From contig CAJBKE010000052.1 in the NCBI GenBank assembly GCA_903953565.1, forward strand, positions 62,001-126,000: 64,000 nt of DNA. The letters are read 5' to 3'. Below, in pieces: positions 25,301 to 33,597 of the stretch. This stretch comes from an uncultured Verrucomicrobiota bacterium. GTDB lineage: Bacteria; Verrucomicrobiota; Verrucomicrobiia; Chthoniobacterales; JACTMZ01. The notes beneath the pieces are model-generated. The model was given only the letters and a program-made list of their open reading frames with translations, was not told the origin of the DNA and searched no databases. Position numbers and translations under genes: made by a program. Every line of letters begins with the position of its first letter. The first letter of the stretch is position 1.

Positions 25301-25321
25301 ATCGCGCCGGGACGGCGCGAT
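25301..25321. repeat. Hairpin between convergent genes
   Basis: ATCGCGCC and GGCGCGAT flank a 5-base loop, giving a perfect 8-bp stem between the SBP stop and the aroE stop. No T-run follows on either strand, so it may be an mRNA end structure rather than a classical terminator. Confidence 0.55.
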
Positions 25322-25340
25322 CCACCACCTCGATCCGCCT

Positions 25341-26279
25341 TCAGACCGCCTGGTCCAAGGCGCGTCGCATGACTTCCAACGGGGCGGGGCGGTTGAGCCA
25401 GATTTCGAGAGCGAGGGCGCCCTGGTGGAGGAGGAGGGAGAGGCCGTTGCTTGTGCGGGCGCCGGCGTTTTGTGCGTCCTCGAGCAACCGCGTCACCGCG
25501 GGGCGGTAGACCATGTCGTAGACCATGAGGTCGGGCGTCAGAAGGGAGGCGGGGATAAGGCGGGGGTCGGTGCGTTTCATGCCGAGGGAGGTCGCATTGA
25601 TGACGAGATCAATGCGGGCCAATTGCTCGCGCAGGTCGGATTCCTCGAGCGGAATGACCGTGACGGGATCTTCCGGGCCTTCGAGCCGGTCGCTGTGGAG
25701 GAGTTGCTTGGCGCGCTGGGCGATGTCATGCGCTTTGCCTTCCGTGCGGTTGACCAAGACAAGGCGCGGACATTTTTCGAGCGCACATTGCAGCGCGGCG
25801 GCGGAACCCGCGCCGCCGCCGGCGCCGAGGATCATGACGCGGAGGTCGCGGAGGTCGAAGGAGAACACTTCGCGGATGGCACGGACGAGTCCCGGACCGT
25901 CGGTGTTGAAGCCGACGATGCGCGAGCCGTCGAAGAGGAGGGTGTTGACCGCGCCGAGTTGGCGGGCGGTGTCGTCGAGTTCGGTGCAGAGTGTGAGGGC
26001 TTCGAACTTGTGGGGGATGGTGAGGTTGAGTCCGACGAATTCGGCGCGGCGGGCGAGGTCGACGGCCTCGGCGAGGTGCTCGGGAGAGCATTCAATTTTG
26101 GCGTAGCGGAGGTCGGCGCCGAGGGACTCAAGCGCCGCGTTGTGCATGGCGGGGGAAAGGGAGTGCTCCACGGGGGAACCAAGGACGGCGAGGCGAACTT
26201 CGGGCGGAATGGGGCCGCGGCCTTCGGCGCGGGCGCGGAGGTCGTCCAAGGTGAAGGTCGTTGTTTGTAGGTCGGGCAT
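25341..26279 (-). CDS. aroE: Shikimate dehydrogenase
   Basis: Reduces 3-dehydroshikimate with NADPH in aromatic amino acid synthesis. 312 residues. The shikimate site VLGSPVEHSLSPAMHNAALE and the catalytic Lys in LTIPHK are present; GAGGGAGSAAAL is the dinucleotide loop, and VNRTEGKA the NADP-phosphate clamp. About 25 residues longer than average at the N-terminus (TFTLDDLRARAEGRGPIPPE). It follows gltX on the minus strand with a REP-like repeat between. Confidence 0.95.
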   Translation of the reverse strand: MPDLQTTTFTLDDLRARAEGRGPIPPEVRLAVLGSPVEHSLSPAMHNAALESLGADLRYAKIECSPEHLAEAVDLARRAEFVGLNLTIPHKFEALTLCTELDDTARQLGAVNTLLFDGSRIVGFNTDGPGLVRAIREVFSFDLRDLRVMILGAGGGAGSAAALQCALEKCPRLVLVNRTEGKAHDIAQRAKQLLHSDRLEGPEDPVTVIPLEESDLREQLARIDLVINATSLGMKRTDPRLIPASLLTPDLMVYDMVYRPAVTRLLEDAQNAGARTSNGLSLLLHQGALALEIWLNRPAPLEVMRRALDQAV

Positions 26280-26287
26280 TTTTGGGT

Positions 26288-26312
26288 CCGACGGTCATAG
26301 ACCGCCGCTACA
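26288..26312. repeat. REP-like dispersed repeat, family 1
   Basis: A full 25-base copy, identical to the arm at 12965-12989, in the gltX-aroE gap. Confidence 0.85.
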
Positions 26313-26326
26313 AAAGCGGGAGGAGA

Positions 26327-27655
26327 TCAGGCGGCAAACTTTTCGCGGGTGCGGGCGAAGCGGGCAAGCACGCGGTCGCGGCCGAGAAGTTCGAGCAAGT
26401 GGTAGAGGCTGGGTCCGACGCTGCGGCCGGTGGCGGCGACTCTTGCGGGATGAACGAGTGCGGCGGTCTTTATACCGAGGGTTTGCGCGAGGTCTTTGAA
26501 TGCGGACTCGATGCTTTCGGCGGTCCAAGGTTCCACGCGGGTGAGGCGGTCGCCGAGGACGTGGAGGCGTTCGAGGGCGCCGTCGGCGCGGAGAGCTTTG
26601 TCGACCGAGGCCTCGTCATAAGCGTAATCGTCATTGAAGAAGAATTCGATCCAGCCGGGGACGTCGGTGAGGTGCTTGACCTTTTCTTTGACCAGCGCGA
26701 GGGCGGGGAGGAGGGCTTCGCGGGTGCCGTAGTTGATGCCGGCACGCTCGATGAAGGGGAGACTCAGGTCGGCAAAGCGCTCGAGGGGCATTTGGATGAG
26801 GTATTGGCCATTCATCCAGAAACATTTGTCGAGGTCGAAGCCGGCGCTGCGCCGGTTGATGTTTTTCAGTTCGAAGAGTTTGACGATCTCCTCGATGGGG
26901 AGGATTTCGCGGTTGTCCTTCGGCGACCAACCGAGGAGACAAAGGTAATTGCGCACCGCCTCGGGCGTGTAGCCCTGCGCGATGTAATCCTGCACACTGG
27001 CGCCCTTGTCGCGCTTGCTCATCTTCGAGCCGTCCGGATTGAGGATGAGCGGGATGTGGGCGAACCGCGGCGGTTCGACTCCGAAGGCTTTGTAGAGTTC
27101 GATGTGCTTCGGGGTGTTGGAAAGATGGTCTTCACCGCGGATGACATCGGTGATCTTCATCTCGATATCGTCGACCACATTGACGAAGTGGAAGATCCAC
27201 GAGCCATCCGGACGGCGCACGGTCATGTCGGGGTGAGTCCCGGGATTCGAGAGATCGAAAACGATGGAGCCGCAGACTTCGTCATGGACGGTGACGCTTT
27301 CGCGCGGGGAGCGGAAACGCAGCGCGCCGGCATCCTCGTAAATCATGCCCTTGTCTTGCAGGATTTTCAGGTAGCGTTCGTAAACCGGTCCGCGTTCGCT
27401 CTGGTAGTAAGGCCCGTAATCGCCGCCCTTTTGCGCGCCCTCATCCCAGTCGAGTCCGAGCCAGCGCAGCCCGTCATAAATTCCGCGCACGGCCTCGTCG
27501 TTGTGGCGCTCGCGATCGGTGTCTTCGATGCGCAGAACAAAAGTTCCTCCGGTGTGGCGGGCGTGCAGCCAGTTGAATAAAGCCGTGCGGGCTCCTCCGA
27601 CGTGTAGAAAGCCGGTGGGTGAGGGGGCAAAGCGGACGCGGACGGGCGATGACAT
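26327..27655 (-). CDS. gltX: Glutamate--tRNA ligase
   Basis: Class I synthetase charging tRNA-Glu (possibly also tRNA-Gln, since no GlnRS is seen here). 442 residues. RFAPSPTGFLHVGGARTALFNWL holds the HIGH-like element and SKMSKRDKG is the KMSKS loop. RIEDTDRERHNDEAV and VVDDIEMKITDVIRGEDHLSNTPKH are typical. The C-terminal anticodon-binding domain is complete though short. Stand-alone minus-strand gene between aroE and the Deg pair. Confidence 0.96.
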   Translation of the reverse strand: MSSPVRVRFAPSPTGFLHVGGARTALFNWLHARHTGGTFVLRIEDTDRERHNDEAVRGIYDGLRWLGLDWDEGAQKGGDYGPYYQSERGPVYERYLKILQDKGMIYEDAGALRFRSPRESVTVHDEVCGSIVFDLSNPGTHPDMTVRRPDGSWIFHFVNVVDDIEMKITDVIRGEDHLSNTPKHIELYKAFGVEPPRFAHIPLILNPDGSKMSKRDKGASVQDYIAQGYTPEAVRNYLCLLGWSPKDNREILPIEEIVKLFELKNINRRSAGFDLDKCFWMNGQYLIQMPLERFADLSLPFIERAGINYGTREALLPALALVKEKVKHLTDVPGWIEFFFNDDYAYDEASVDKALRADGALERLHVLGDRLTRVEPWTAESIESAFKDLAQTLGIKTAALVHPARVAATGRSVGPSLYHLLELLGRDRVLARFARTREKFAA

Positions 27656-27667
27656 GAGACGGTTATG

Positions 27668-29260
27668 TTATTGGGCGCCGTCGAGGCGGCGCATGGAAGG
27701 CAGGCGGTAATCGCGCTTGATGCGTTCTTCCTCGGCCTTGCTTCCCTCGACATCGAGGATCACGAGGCCGGGATCTTCCGCCAGCTTGATGCGGTGAAAG
27801 GCGTCTGTGGGGCTATCCACCGCGGCGGCCAGATCGGCGAGGCTTTTCACCGGGCGGCCGTTGACTTCCTCGACGACTTCGAAGCTCAGATTTTCGTAGC
27901 CTACGGTGTTGGGACCGGGCAGGACGGAGCTGATGAAAACAACCTTGCCGCGGTCGGGCGGAAGTTCGCTCTGGTAACGGTCGAGATAAACAAGACGGAA
28001 AGGACCCTCCCGCGCCCAGTTGGGGCCCCACTCACGGAGGAATTGGCGGGAAAGTTCGGAAAACACGATGCCGCCCACGATGACGAATTTCGGGGGTGCG
28101 TCGAAAATGTAGGGCGGGCTGACCATTTTCGAGCGGTCGCGAGGCGCGAGCGTGCCCTCGAGCGGAACCTCGGCGCCATCGCGCCAGACAACGAGGGGGA
28201 TTTTCTGCCCCGCCTGCAACACGGTGGAAACGTAGTGGGCGAGGGAAATTTTCCCGAATCGCTCGTCCTCGTAGTTGCCATCTTGGTCGATGGTTTTGCC
28301 ATCCACACGAAGAAGCACGTCACCGACTTTGATGCCCGATGCCTCGGCGGGAGAACCCGGCGCCACTTTGGTTATGTAGGCGCCACCGGTGCCATTGGGC
28401 AACTTGGCATAACGCCGCAACTGCGGATCACGCGTGTCGGAAAAACTGAGACCTGCGCGCGGGAATCCGGCGTAAGGTTCGCTCCCGGCCGCCGCAAGGA
28501 AGTGTTGGATAACGGGGGCGGGTACGACGTCGGCGGTCTGCGTGCGCTGATCGTAACGCATGACGAGTCCGACGAGGCGATCTTCCTTGAAGACCGGCAC
28601 GGTGAAGCTGTTCTCGCGCGGTTGGAGGGGAGCGCTCAGCTTGAAGACGAGAAAAGCGTTTTCGTCGATCGGGTAGGACCCGACTTCGATGGTCGTGATG
28701 GTCGCCGGCGTGCGCACCGTTGTGCCGTTCGTTTCGAGTTGCAGGATCTCGACGCGATCTCCCACCACCGCACTGTCGTCGAGGCGGGCTCCGCTGATGC
28801 TCTGCAGAAACTCGGCAGCGGGGGCCGCCAGCAGGGCGAGATTGGCGTCATAGTCGACGGCCTCGACCTGCGCGGCCGCTTTGAGGGCCGTCTCCGGTTT
28901 CTCCAGTTCAACGTAGGTGTGGTTGTTGACCAGTTCGGCGGTAACGAGGATGCGGCCGTCCATCAAAACAACCCCAAGGCCCTGACGCAGGACCTGCGAA
29001 TTCTTGCGCCATGGTTGGGTGAAATTGAATGACTGGCTGGCCACATTGACCCGCACAATCGGCGGCAACGCGGCATCTTTCGTTACAGTCTCCGTATCCG
29101 GTGTGGCAGTTTGCTCGACCGTAGTCGCCGCGGGCGACGGGGAAGGCGCCGCTTGGGCGGGCAAGTAAGGGCGTAGCACTTCCATGCTCCGACCGGAAGG
29201 CGCGGCGCCCAGCAGCAGGACAAAGACGGCAAGCGTGGCGGTAAAAGAGCGGATCATCAC
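27668..29260 (-). CDS. Deg-like PDZ protein with lost catalytic triad
   Basis: 530 residues with signal peptide (MIRSFTATLAVFVLLLGAAPSG) and a Pro/Ala-rich linker. The chymotrypsin-like fold can be traced (GVVLMDGRILVTAELVNNH, DYDANLALLAAP), but the His after ILVTA is replaced (ELV rather than AHV), and no GNSGG is present at the Ser site (ENSFTVPVFKEDRLVGLVM instead). One PDZ (AYITKVAPGSPAEASGIKVGDVLLRVDGK) and a second C-terminal PDZ-like domain follow as in its neighbour. A periplasmic scaffold or regulator of the active protease encoded upstream is likely. ATGA overlap at 29257-29260. Confidence 0.85.
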   Translation of the reverse strand: MMIRSFTATLAVFVLLLGAAPSGRSMEVLRPYLPAQAAPSPSPAATTVEQTATPDTETVTKDAALPPIVRVNVASQSFNFTQPWRKNSQVLRQGLGVVLMDGRILVTAELVNNHTYVELEKPETALKAAAQVEAVDYDANLALLAAPAAEFLQSISGARLDDSAVVGDRVEILQLETNGTTVRTPATITTIEVGSYPIDENAFLVFKLSAPLQPRENSFTVPVFKEDRLVGLVMRYDQRTQTADVVPAPVIQHFLAAAGSEPYAGFPRAGLSFSDTRDPQLRRYAKLPNGTGGAYITKVAPGSPAEASGIKVGDVLLRVDGKTIDQDGNYEDERFGKISLAHYVSTVLQAGQKIPLVVWRDGAEVPLEGTLAPRDRSKMVSPPYIFDAPPKFVIVGGIVFSELSRQFLREWGPNWAREGPFRLVYLDRYQSELPPDRGKVVFISSVLPGPNTVGYENLSFEVVEEVNGRPVKSLADLAAAVDSPTDAFHRIKLAEDPGLVILDVEGSKAEEERIKRDYRLPSMRRLDGAQ

Positions 29261-30702
29261 AGGTTTTGCTCGGTGGTCACACGGTAGCGCTGGCGGATGC
29301 GCTCGCCGGCTTCGGCCAGCGCTGAACGCTCGAGAACGATCGGGCGGCCTTCACCGAGGATTTCGATCACGTGGAACTCGCCGGGTTGCTCGAAAGCCGC
29401 AGCCACATCATCGAGTGATTTGATGCGCTGACCGTTGATTTTGTCGACGATGCCGCCCTTGAACGGCGCCGCGTAGGTGTTGACCGGATCCTTGAGGATT
29501 TCGCTCAGCACGATGACTTCGGGGCGTTCGCGGTAAAGGTGGTCGGAAACGTAAAAATCGAAAAAGTAACGCAGTCGGGTATCGACGTCTTTCTGTGCGT
29601 CGAGGAAGTCGCGGTTGAGCGGTTGGAAAAGCAGGCCCCCGACGAGGACGAAGCGCGGGCGCTTGTCATAAGCGCGCGCTTGCATGTCGAAGGGCCACGG
29701 TCTGTCGAGGTCGATCGTGAGGTCCTGCTTCGCGCCGTCGCGCAGCAACTCGAGTTTGACTTTGTCGCCTTTGAATTTCCGCTCGAAGATCTCGGCCATC
29801 TCCGTCCTTTCCCCATCGAGGTCGATTTTGCCGTCGGCATAGACCTTGTAGCCGTCGACCGAAAGGATGACATCGCCGGGCTGCAGCTTTTCCTGCGCCG
29901 GTCCGCCGTCGAACACGCTTCCGATGATCACCCCGCGGTCGGGTTCCTCGATGCCTAGGGCTTTGCGCTTCGCCGGGTTGAGAATGGGGAAATAGGTAGC
30001 GCCCAAGTCCATGTAACGGTCGTAGGAGCCGTCCTCCACATCCTGGAGGAAGCGCCGGACGACCGGCGTCGGAATCATGTAGCCGACATTTTGCGCGACG
30101 GCACCGCTGAATCCTTGGAAGGCAACGCCGACCACCTTGCCGTTCTGCATGACTGGTCCGCCGCTGTTGCCCGGATTGATCGCCGCGTCGATTTGGATGG
30201 CCAGATGGCTGTCGACTTCGGAGTGGCTGTAGGGCTGGAAGTCGATGCGTGAAACCACGCCGGTCGTGACGGAGAGACGGTCGCCGCCAATGGGGTAACC
30301 GTAGGCGCTGACCGTCGATTCGAGCTCGGGGATGCCGCCGAATTCGAGCGGCTTGGTGCCTTCGAAAAATTTCTCATCGTAGACGCCGAGGATGGCGAGA
30401 TCGCAATCGTGCGCGACGTGCAACACGCGGGCTTCCCACGGCGTTGGGTCACCCTCTTTGACCACGGTGATAAAGGTCGCGTTGCTCACCACGTGGGCGT
30501 TGGTCATGATGCGTTTGCCGCTTATGACAAAGCCCGCGCCGACGCCGCCGCCCACATTACCCGGGTTCCACGGCACGAGGTAGTCCGGTTGCTGCGCGGT
30601 TGTGCTGATACGCACCATGCTGGCCGCCGGACCCGGTGCGCCGAACGAGTTCGCGGAAAAGAAGACGGCGAGAAGAAGCAATAGGCGCAAGCGCACGGGC
30701 AT
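29257..30702 (-). CDS. Deg/HtrA-type serine protease
   Basis: 481 residues with a signal peptide. The triad is intact: His in MTNAHVVSNAT, Asp in HDCDLAILGV, Ser in NPGNSGGPVMQNG. After the protease (to about 225) comes a PDZ domain (GSVFDGGPAQEKLQPGDVILSVDGYKV) and a second C-terminal domain (RFVLVGGLLFQPL ... GGIVDKINGQRIKSL) like the PDZ_3 part of plant Deg9-type proteins. It is a periplasmic quality-control protease by family; substrates unknown. It is coupled to the degenerate paralog downstream. Divergent from the PLD-family gene. Confidence 0.93.
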   Translation of the reverse strand: MPVRLRLLLLLAVFFSANSFGAPGPAASMVRISTTAQQPDYLVPWNPGNVGGGVGAGFVISGKRIMTNAHVVSNATFITVVKEGDPTPWEARVLHVAHDCDLAILGVYDEKFFEGTKPLEFGGIPELESTVSAYGYPIGGDRLSVTTGVVSRIDFQPYSHSEVDSHLAIQIDAAINPGNSGGPVMQNGKVVGVAFQGFSGAVAQNVGYMIPTPVVRRFLQDVEDGSYDRYMDLGATYFPILNPAKRKALGIEEPDRGVIIGSVFDGGPAQEKLQPGDVILSVDGYKVYADGKIDLDGERTEMAEIFERKFKGDKVKLELLRDGAKQDLTIDLDRPWPFDMQARAYDKRPRFVLVGGLLFQPLNRDFLDAQKDVDTRLRYFFDFYVSDHLYRERPEVIVLSEILKDPVNTYAAPFKGGIVDKINGQRIKSLDDVAAAFEQPGEFHVIEILGEGRPIVLERSALAEAGERIRQRYRVTTEQNL

Positions 30703-30786
30703 AAACCGGCAAGGTTAGCGGCCCCCGCCTTTTTGGCAAATCGGGAAACTGGCCAAAAACGGTCCACTCCCTATGTTCATGGTGTC

Positions 30787-31953
30787 ATGCCCGACGAATC
30801 CCTGCTTTCCCCGCCGATTTTGACCGAGTTGTCCCGTTGCGCGGGGACTCCGGTCCGGCCGGTCCGGGATGTCCGCATCCTGCGCGACGGGAGCGAGGCC
30901 TTTCCCGTCATGCTCGACTTGATCCGTTCGGCCACCCGCTCGGTGTGGTTCGAGAATTTCATCTTCGCGGGCGACGCGACGGGGCAACGATTCGCGCGGG
31001 CTTTGGGTGAAGCGGCGCGGCGCGGTGTCGAGGTGCGCGTTCTCTACGATCCGGTCGGCACGATGATGGTCAAAGGAGGATCCATCGCCAAAGCGCTTGC
31101 CGCGGAACATGTCACGGCCCGCGCCTTCCGTCCGGTGTCGCCGTTCGCGCCATGGACCTGGCCGCGCCTGCGGCACCGCGATCACCGCAAGACCATGGTG
31201 GTGGACGGCGAGACGGCGGTGGTCGGTGGACTCTGCATCAGCGACAATTGGGCGGGGCATGACGATGGGGGGCACAATTGGCGCGACACCGCACTGCAAG
31301 TGTGCGGCCCGCTGGTCGGCGACGTCGGCATCGCGTTCGACATGATGTGGCAACGCGCCGCCGGTGCGGACGTGCCCATGACGTCGCTCTTTTCCGAGAC
31401 ACCGCCGTCCGCACCCTGCGGTCTGGTCGCGGGCGACCGTCCGGGTGCCCACCGCGTCGGTTCGCTCTACGTCTGGCTCGCCCAGCATGCGCAGAAGTCC
31501 CTGCAAATCACCGACGCCTACCTTGTCACCCCGGAGCCCGTTGTCGCGGCCTTCGAAGCCGCGGCACGTCGCGGCGTGCGCGTCGAATTCCTCCTGCCGG
31601 GCAGCAACAATCATGCCTTCGCCGCTGCCTCGGCACGGCGACGTTACGGACGGCTCATGGCCGCAGGCGCCCGCATCTACGAATGGCGCGGCATGATGGT
31701 CCATGCCAAGACCGCGGTGGTCGACAGCGAGATCGTGCTCGTCGGCTCGAGCAACCTCGATCCGCTTTCCATGACGCGGAATTATGAACTCAACCTGCTG
31801 CTGGCGGATGCCGCGACGGGTGCGGCGATGAGCGAGATGTTCCGCCGCGATCAGGACGGCTCGGGGGAAGTGCGCCCCGAGATCTGGGCCCGCCGCCCGC
31901 GCTGGCAAAAAATCACCGAGTCTTTGGCGGGAATCTTCGACGATAACCTGTAG
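30787..31953 (+). CDS. Phospholipase D family protein (cardiolipin synthase-like)
   Basis: 388 residues from ATG at 30787. Two HxKx4D motifs: HRKTMVVDGE in the first half and HAKTAVVDSE in the second, as in bacterial cardiolipin synthases, which join two phosphatidylglycerols. It lacks the N-terminal membrane helices of ClsA, so it is closer to ClsB-type soluble members. SSNLDPLSMTRNYELNL after the second motif supports this. The frame extends upstream to 30733 but the ATG at 30787 is better placed. Confidence 0.88.
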   Translation: MPDESLLSPPILTELSRCAGTPVRPVRDVRILRDGSEAFPVMLDLIRSATRSVWFENFIFAGDATGQRFARALGEAARRGVEVRVLYDPVGTMMVKGGSIAKALAAEHVTARAFRPVSPFAPWTWPRLRHRDHRKTMVVDGETAVVGGLCISDNWAGHDDGGHNWRDTALQVCGPLVGDVGIAFDMMWQRAAGADVPMTSLFSETPPSAPCGLVAGDRPGAHRVGSLYVWLAQHAQKSLQITDAYLVTPEPVVAAFEAAARRGVRVEFLLPGSNNHAFAAASARRRYGRLMAAGARIYEWRGMMVHAKTAVVDSEIVLVGSSNLDPLSMTRNYELNLLLADAATGAAMSEMFRRDQDGSGEVRPEIWARRPRWQKITESLAGIFDDNL

Positions 31954-31970
31954 TTCGCGCGGGAGAAAAA

Positions 31971-32053
31971 TGGGCAGGACTGGATTCGAACCAGTGAAGG
32001 CATAAGCCAGCAGATTTACAGTCTGCCCCGTTTGGCCACTCCGGAACCTACCC
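31971..32053 (-). tRNA. tRNA-Tyr (GTA)
   Basis: Cloverleaf with acceptor stem GGGTAGG/CCTGCCC, anticodon loop holding GTA (ACTGTAAATC), a long variable arm, and a T-loop GGTTCGAATCC. About 83 bases; CCA is not encoded. Located between the PLD-family gene and a cyclophilin gene. Confidence 0.95.
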
Positions 32054-32060
32054 TAAAATG

Positions 32061-32663
32061 TCATGACGCGGGCGGCTCAGTGCCGGCGCGAGGCTCGAGG
32101 ACTATGCGTTTGATGACGACTTTTTCCAAGGGAAAGTTGTTGCGGTCGGTTCGCTGACGGCTGATTTCCTCGAGGTGTTCAAGGCCTTCGAGCACGCGTC
32201 CGAAGACGGTGTATTGTCCGTTGAGCGCCGGCATGGGCTTGAGGCTGACGTAAAACTGGCTGCCGTTGGAAACGCGCGCGGGGTTGATTTTGTTATCGAG
32301 GCGGGCGGCGGCGATGGATCCTTTTTTATGGGGCAGGCGGATTTCCGCCGGGATGGTCCAGCCTGGTCCGCCGGTGCCCGTGCGGACATTGGGGCCGCGC
32401 CGGCTGTAGGGGTCGCCGGTTTGCACGAGTGTGCCGGGGAAGGCGCGGTGGAATTGCATGCCCTTGTAGTAGCGGGTGCGCGCGAGTTCCTTGAAGTTTT
32501 CCGCGTGTTGCGGGGCGGCACCGTCGTAAAGACCGATCACCACGCGGCGCAGGTCGCGCTCTTTACCGATTTTGATGTCCATGACCACAACGTCGGGGCC
32601 GAGTTGCTGGGCGTGGACGATCGGAGCAAGCAGGATGGCGAAGAGGGCAAGGGCTGCTTTCAT
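32061..32663 (-). CDS. Exported cyclophilin-type peptidyl-prolyl isomerase
   Basis: 200 residues with a signal peptide (ALALFAILLAPIVHAQ). The cyclophilin core has YYKGMQFHRAFPGTLVQTGDP (catalytic Arg region), NGSQFYVSLKPMPALNGQYTVFG and the following helix. It assists folding in the periplasm. A second cyclophilin gene is at 58457. It lies next to tRNA-Tyr on the same strand. Confidence 0.92.
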   Translation of the reverse strand: MKAALALFAILLAPIVHAQQLGPDVVVMDIKIGKERDLRRVVIGLYDGAAPQHAENFKELARTRYYKGMQFHRAFPGTLVQTGDPYSRRGPNVRTGTGGPGWTIPAEIRLPHKKGSIAAARLDNKINPARVSNGSQFYVSLKPMPALNGQYTVFGRVLEGLEHLEEISRQRTDRNNFPLEKVVIKRIVLEPRAGTEPPAS

Positions 32664-32717
32664 GGACGGGGAGGATTCAAGATCGGAGCGGGAGAGGCAA
32701 GAGCGGAAGGAAAGTTT

Positions 32718-32737
32718 TCAGTGTTCAGTTTTCAGCG
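32718..32737. repeat. TTCAGTG/TTCAG dispersed repeat at a gene end
   Basis: A short tandem of TTCAG units, forming the last codons and stop of the dehydrogenase gene. This resembles repeats often seen between verrucomicrobial and planctomycete genes. Confidence 0.5.
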
Positions 32738-33590
32738 GAGTGGAGGAGGCCACTTTCACGACGGTGGCGAAGTCTTCGTCGCCGAGGCCGGAGGCGCATG
32801 CTTGTTCGTAGAGGTGCAGCATGGCTTCGGTCAGGGTGCGTTGGTCTGAGGCGCCGACCTCCCGTGCCAGCCGCAGGTCCTTGCGCATATTGCGTGCGGA
32901 AAAGCGCGGGGCAAAATCCCCGCCGAGCATGCAAGGGAGTTTGAGATCGGTGACGCCGGAGCGGGCCGCGTTGTTCTCGAGGGCGGCGACGAGCGATTGC
33001 GGGTCGACGCCGTTGGCGCGGAGAAGGTGGATGGCCTCGGCCAGCGAAACGGCAGCGGCGGCAGCCATGATGTTCGTGGCGAGTTTGATCGCGCTGGCTT
33101 GCCCGATTTCGCCGCAGGGCAGAATCGACTTCGCGCTCGCTTCGAGGACAGGGCGGGCGCGCTCGAGGACCGCGGAATCGCCGCCAACGTAGTAATTGAG
33201 CTGTCCCTGTGCCGCGGCATCGCGGCTACCGGTGAAAGGGGCATCGAGAAAGGCGGCGCCGGTGGCCGCGGAAACTTCCTCGGCGAGCGTGCGCACGGTC
33301 TGCGGTGCCACCGTGGCATGGCTGATGACGACATGGCCGGGCCCCAAGGTGGGAAGCATGTCGCGCACGGTGGTGCGCAGGGCTTCGTCATCCGCGACAA
33401 AGATTTGCAGAACGTCCGCCTCGCGCGCCACCGCAGCGGGGTTAGGCGCGAGGGCCGGGAGACCGGCAAAGTCCCGCTTGGTGCGGTTCCAAACGGCGAG
33501 GGGGAAGCCGGCGGCTTGCAGGCGCCCCGCAACGCGGGATCCGATGATTCCCAGGCCCAGCACGCCGGCGCGCCGGCCGGTATCGGTCAT
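32718..33590 (-). CDS. 3-hydroxyisobutyrate dehydrogenase/6PGDH-like reductase
   Basis: 290 residues from ATG at 33590. GVLGLGIIGSRVAGRL is the NAD(P) loop, DAPFTGSRDAAAQGQL the substrate loop, and KLATNIMAA carries the catalytic Lys of beta-hydroxyacid dehydrogenases. It may reduce succinic semialdehyde or glyoxylate as in the GLYR family, but the substrate is uncertain. Its last codons (PLKTEH) and stop are made of a TTCAGTGTTCAGTTTTCAG-like dispersed repeat, so the C-terminus was extended by that repeat. Confidence 0.88.
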   Translation of the reverse strand: MTDTGRRAGVLGLGIIGSRVAGRLQAAGFPLAVWNRTKRDFAGLPALAPNPAAVAREADVLQIFVADDEALRTTVRDMLPTLGPGHVVISHATVAPQTVRTLAEEVSAATGAAFLDAPFTGSRDAAAQGQLNYYVGGDSAVLERARPVLEASAKSILPCGEIGQASAIKLATNIMAAAAAVSLAEAIHLLRANGVDPQSLVAALENNAARSGVTDLKLPCMLGGDFAPRFSARNMRKDLRLAREVGASDQRTLTEAMLHLYEQACASGLGDEDFATVVKVASSTPLKTEH

Positions 33591-33597
33591 GGCGCGA

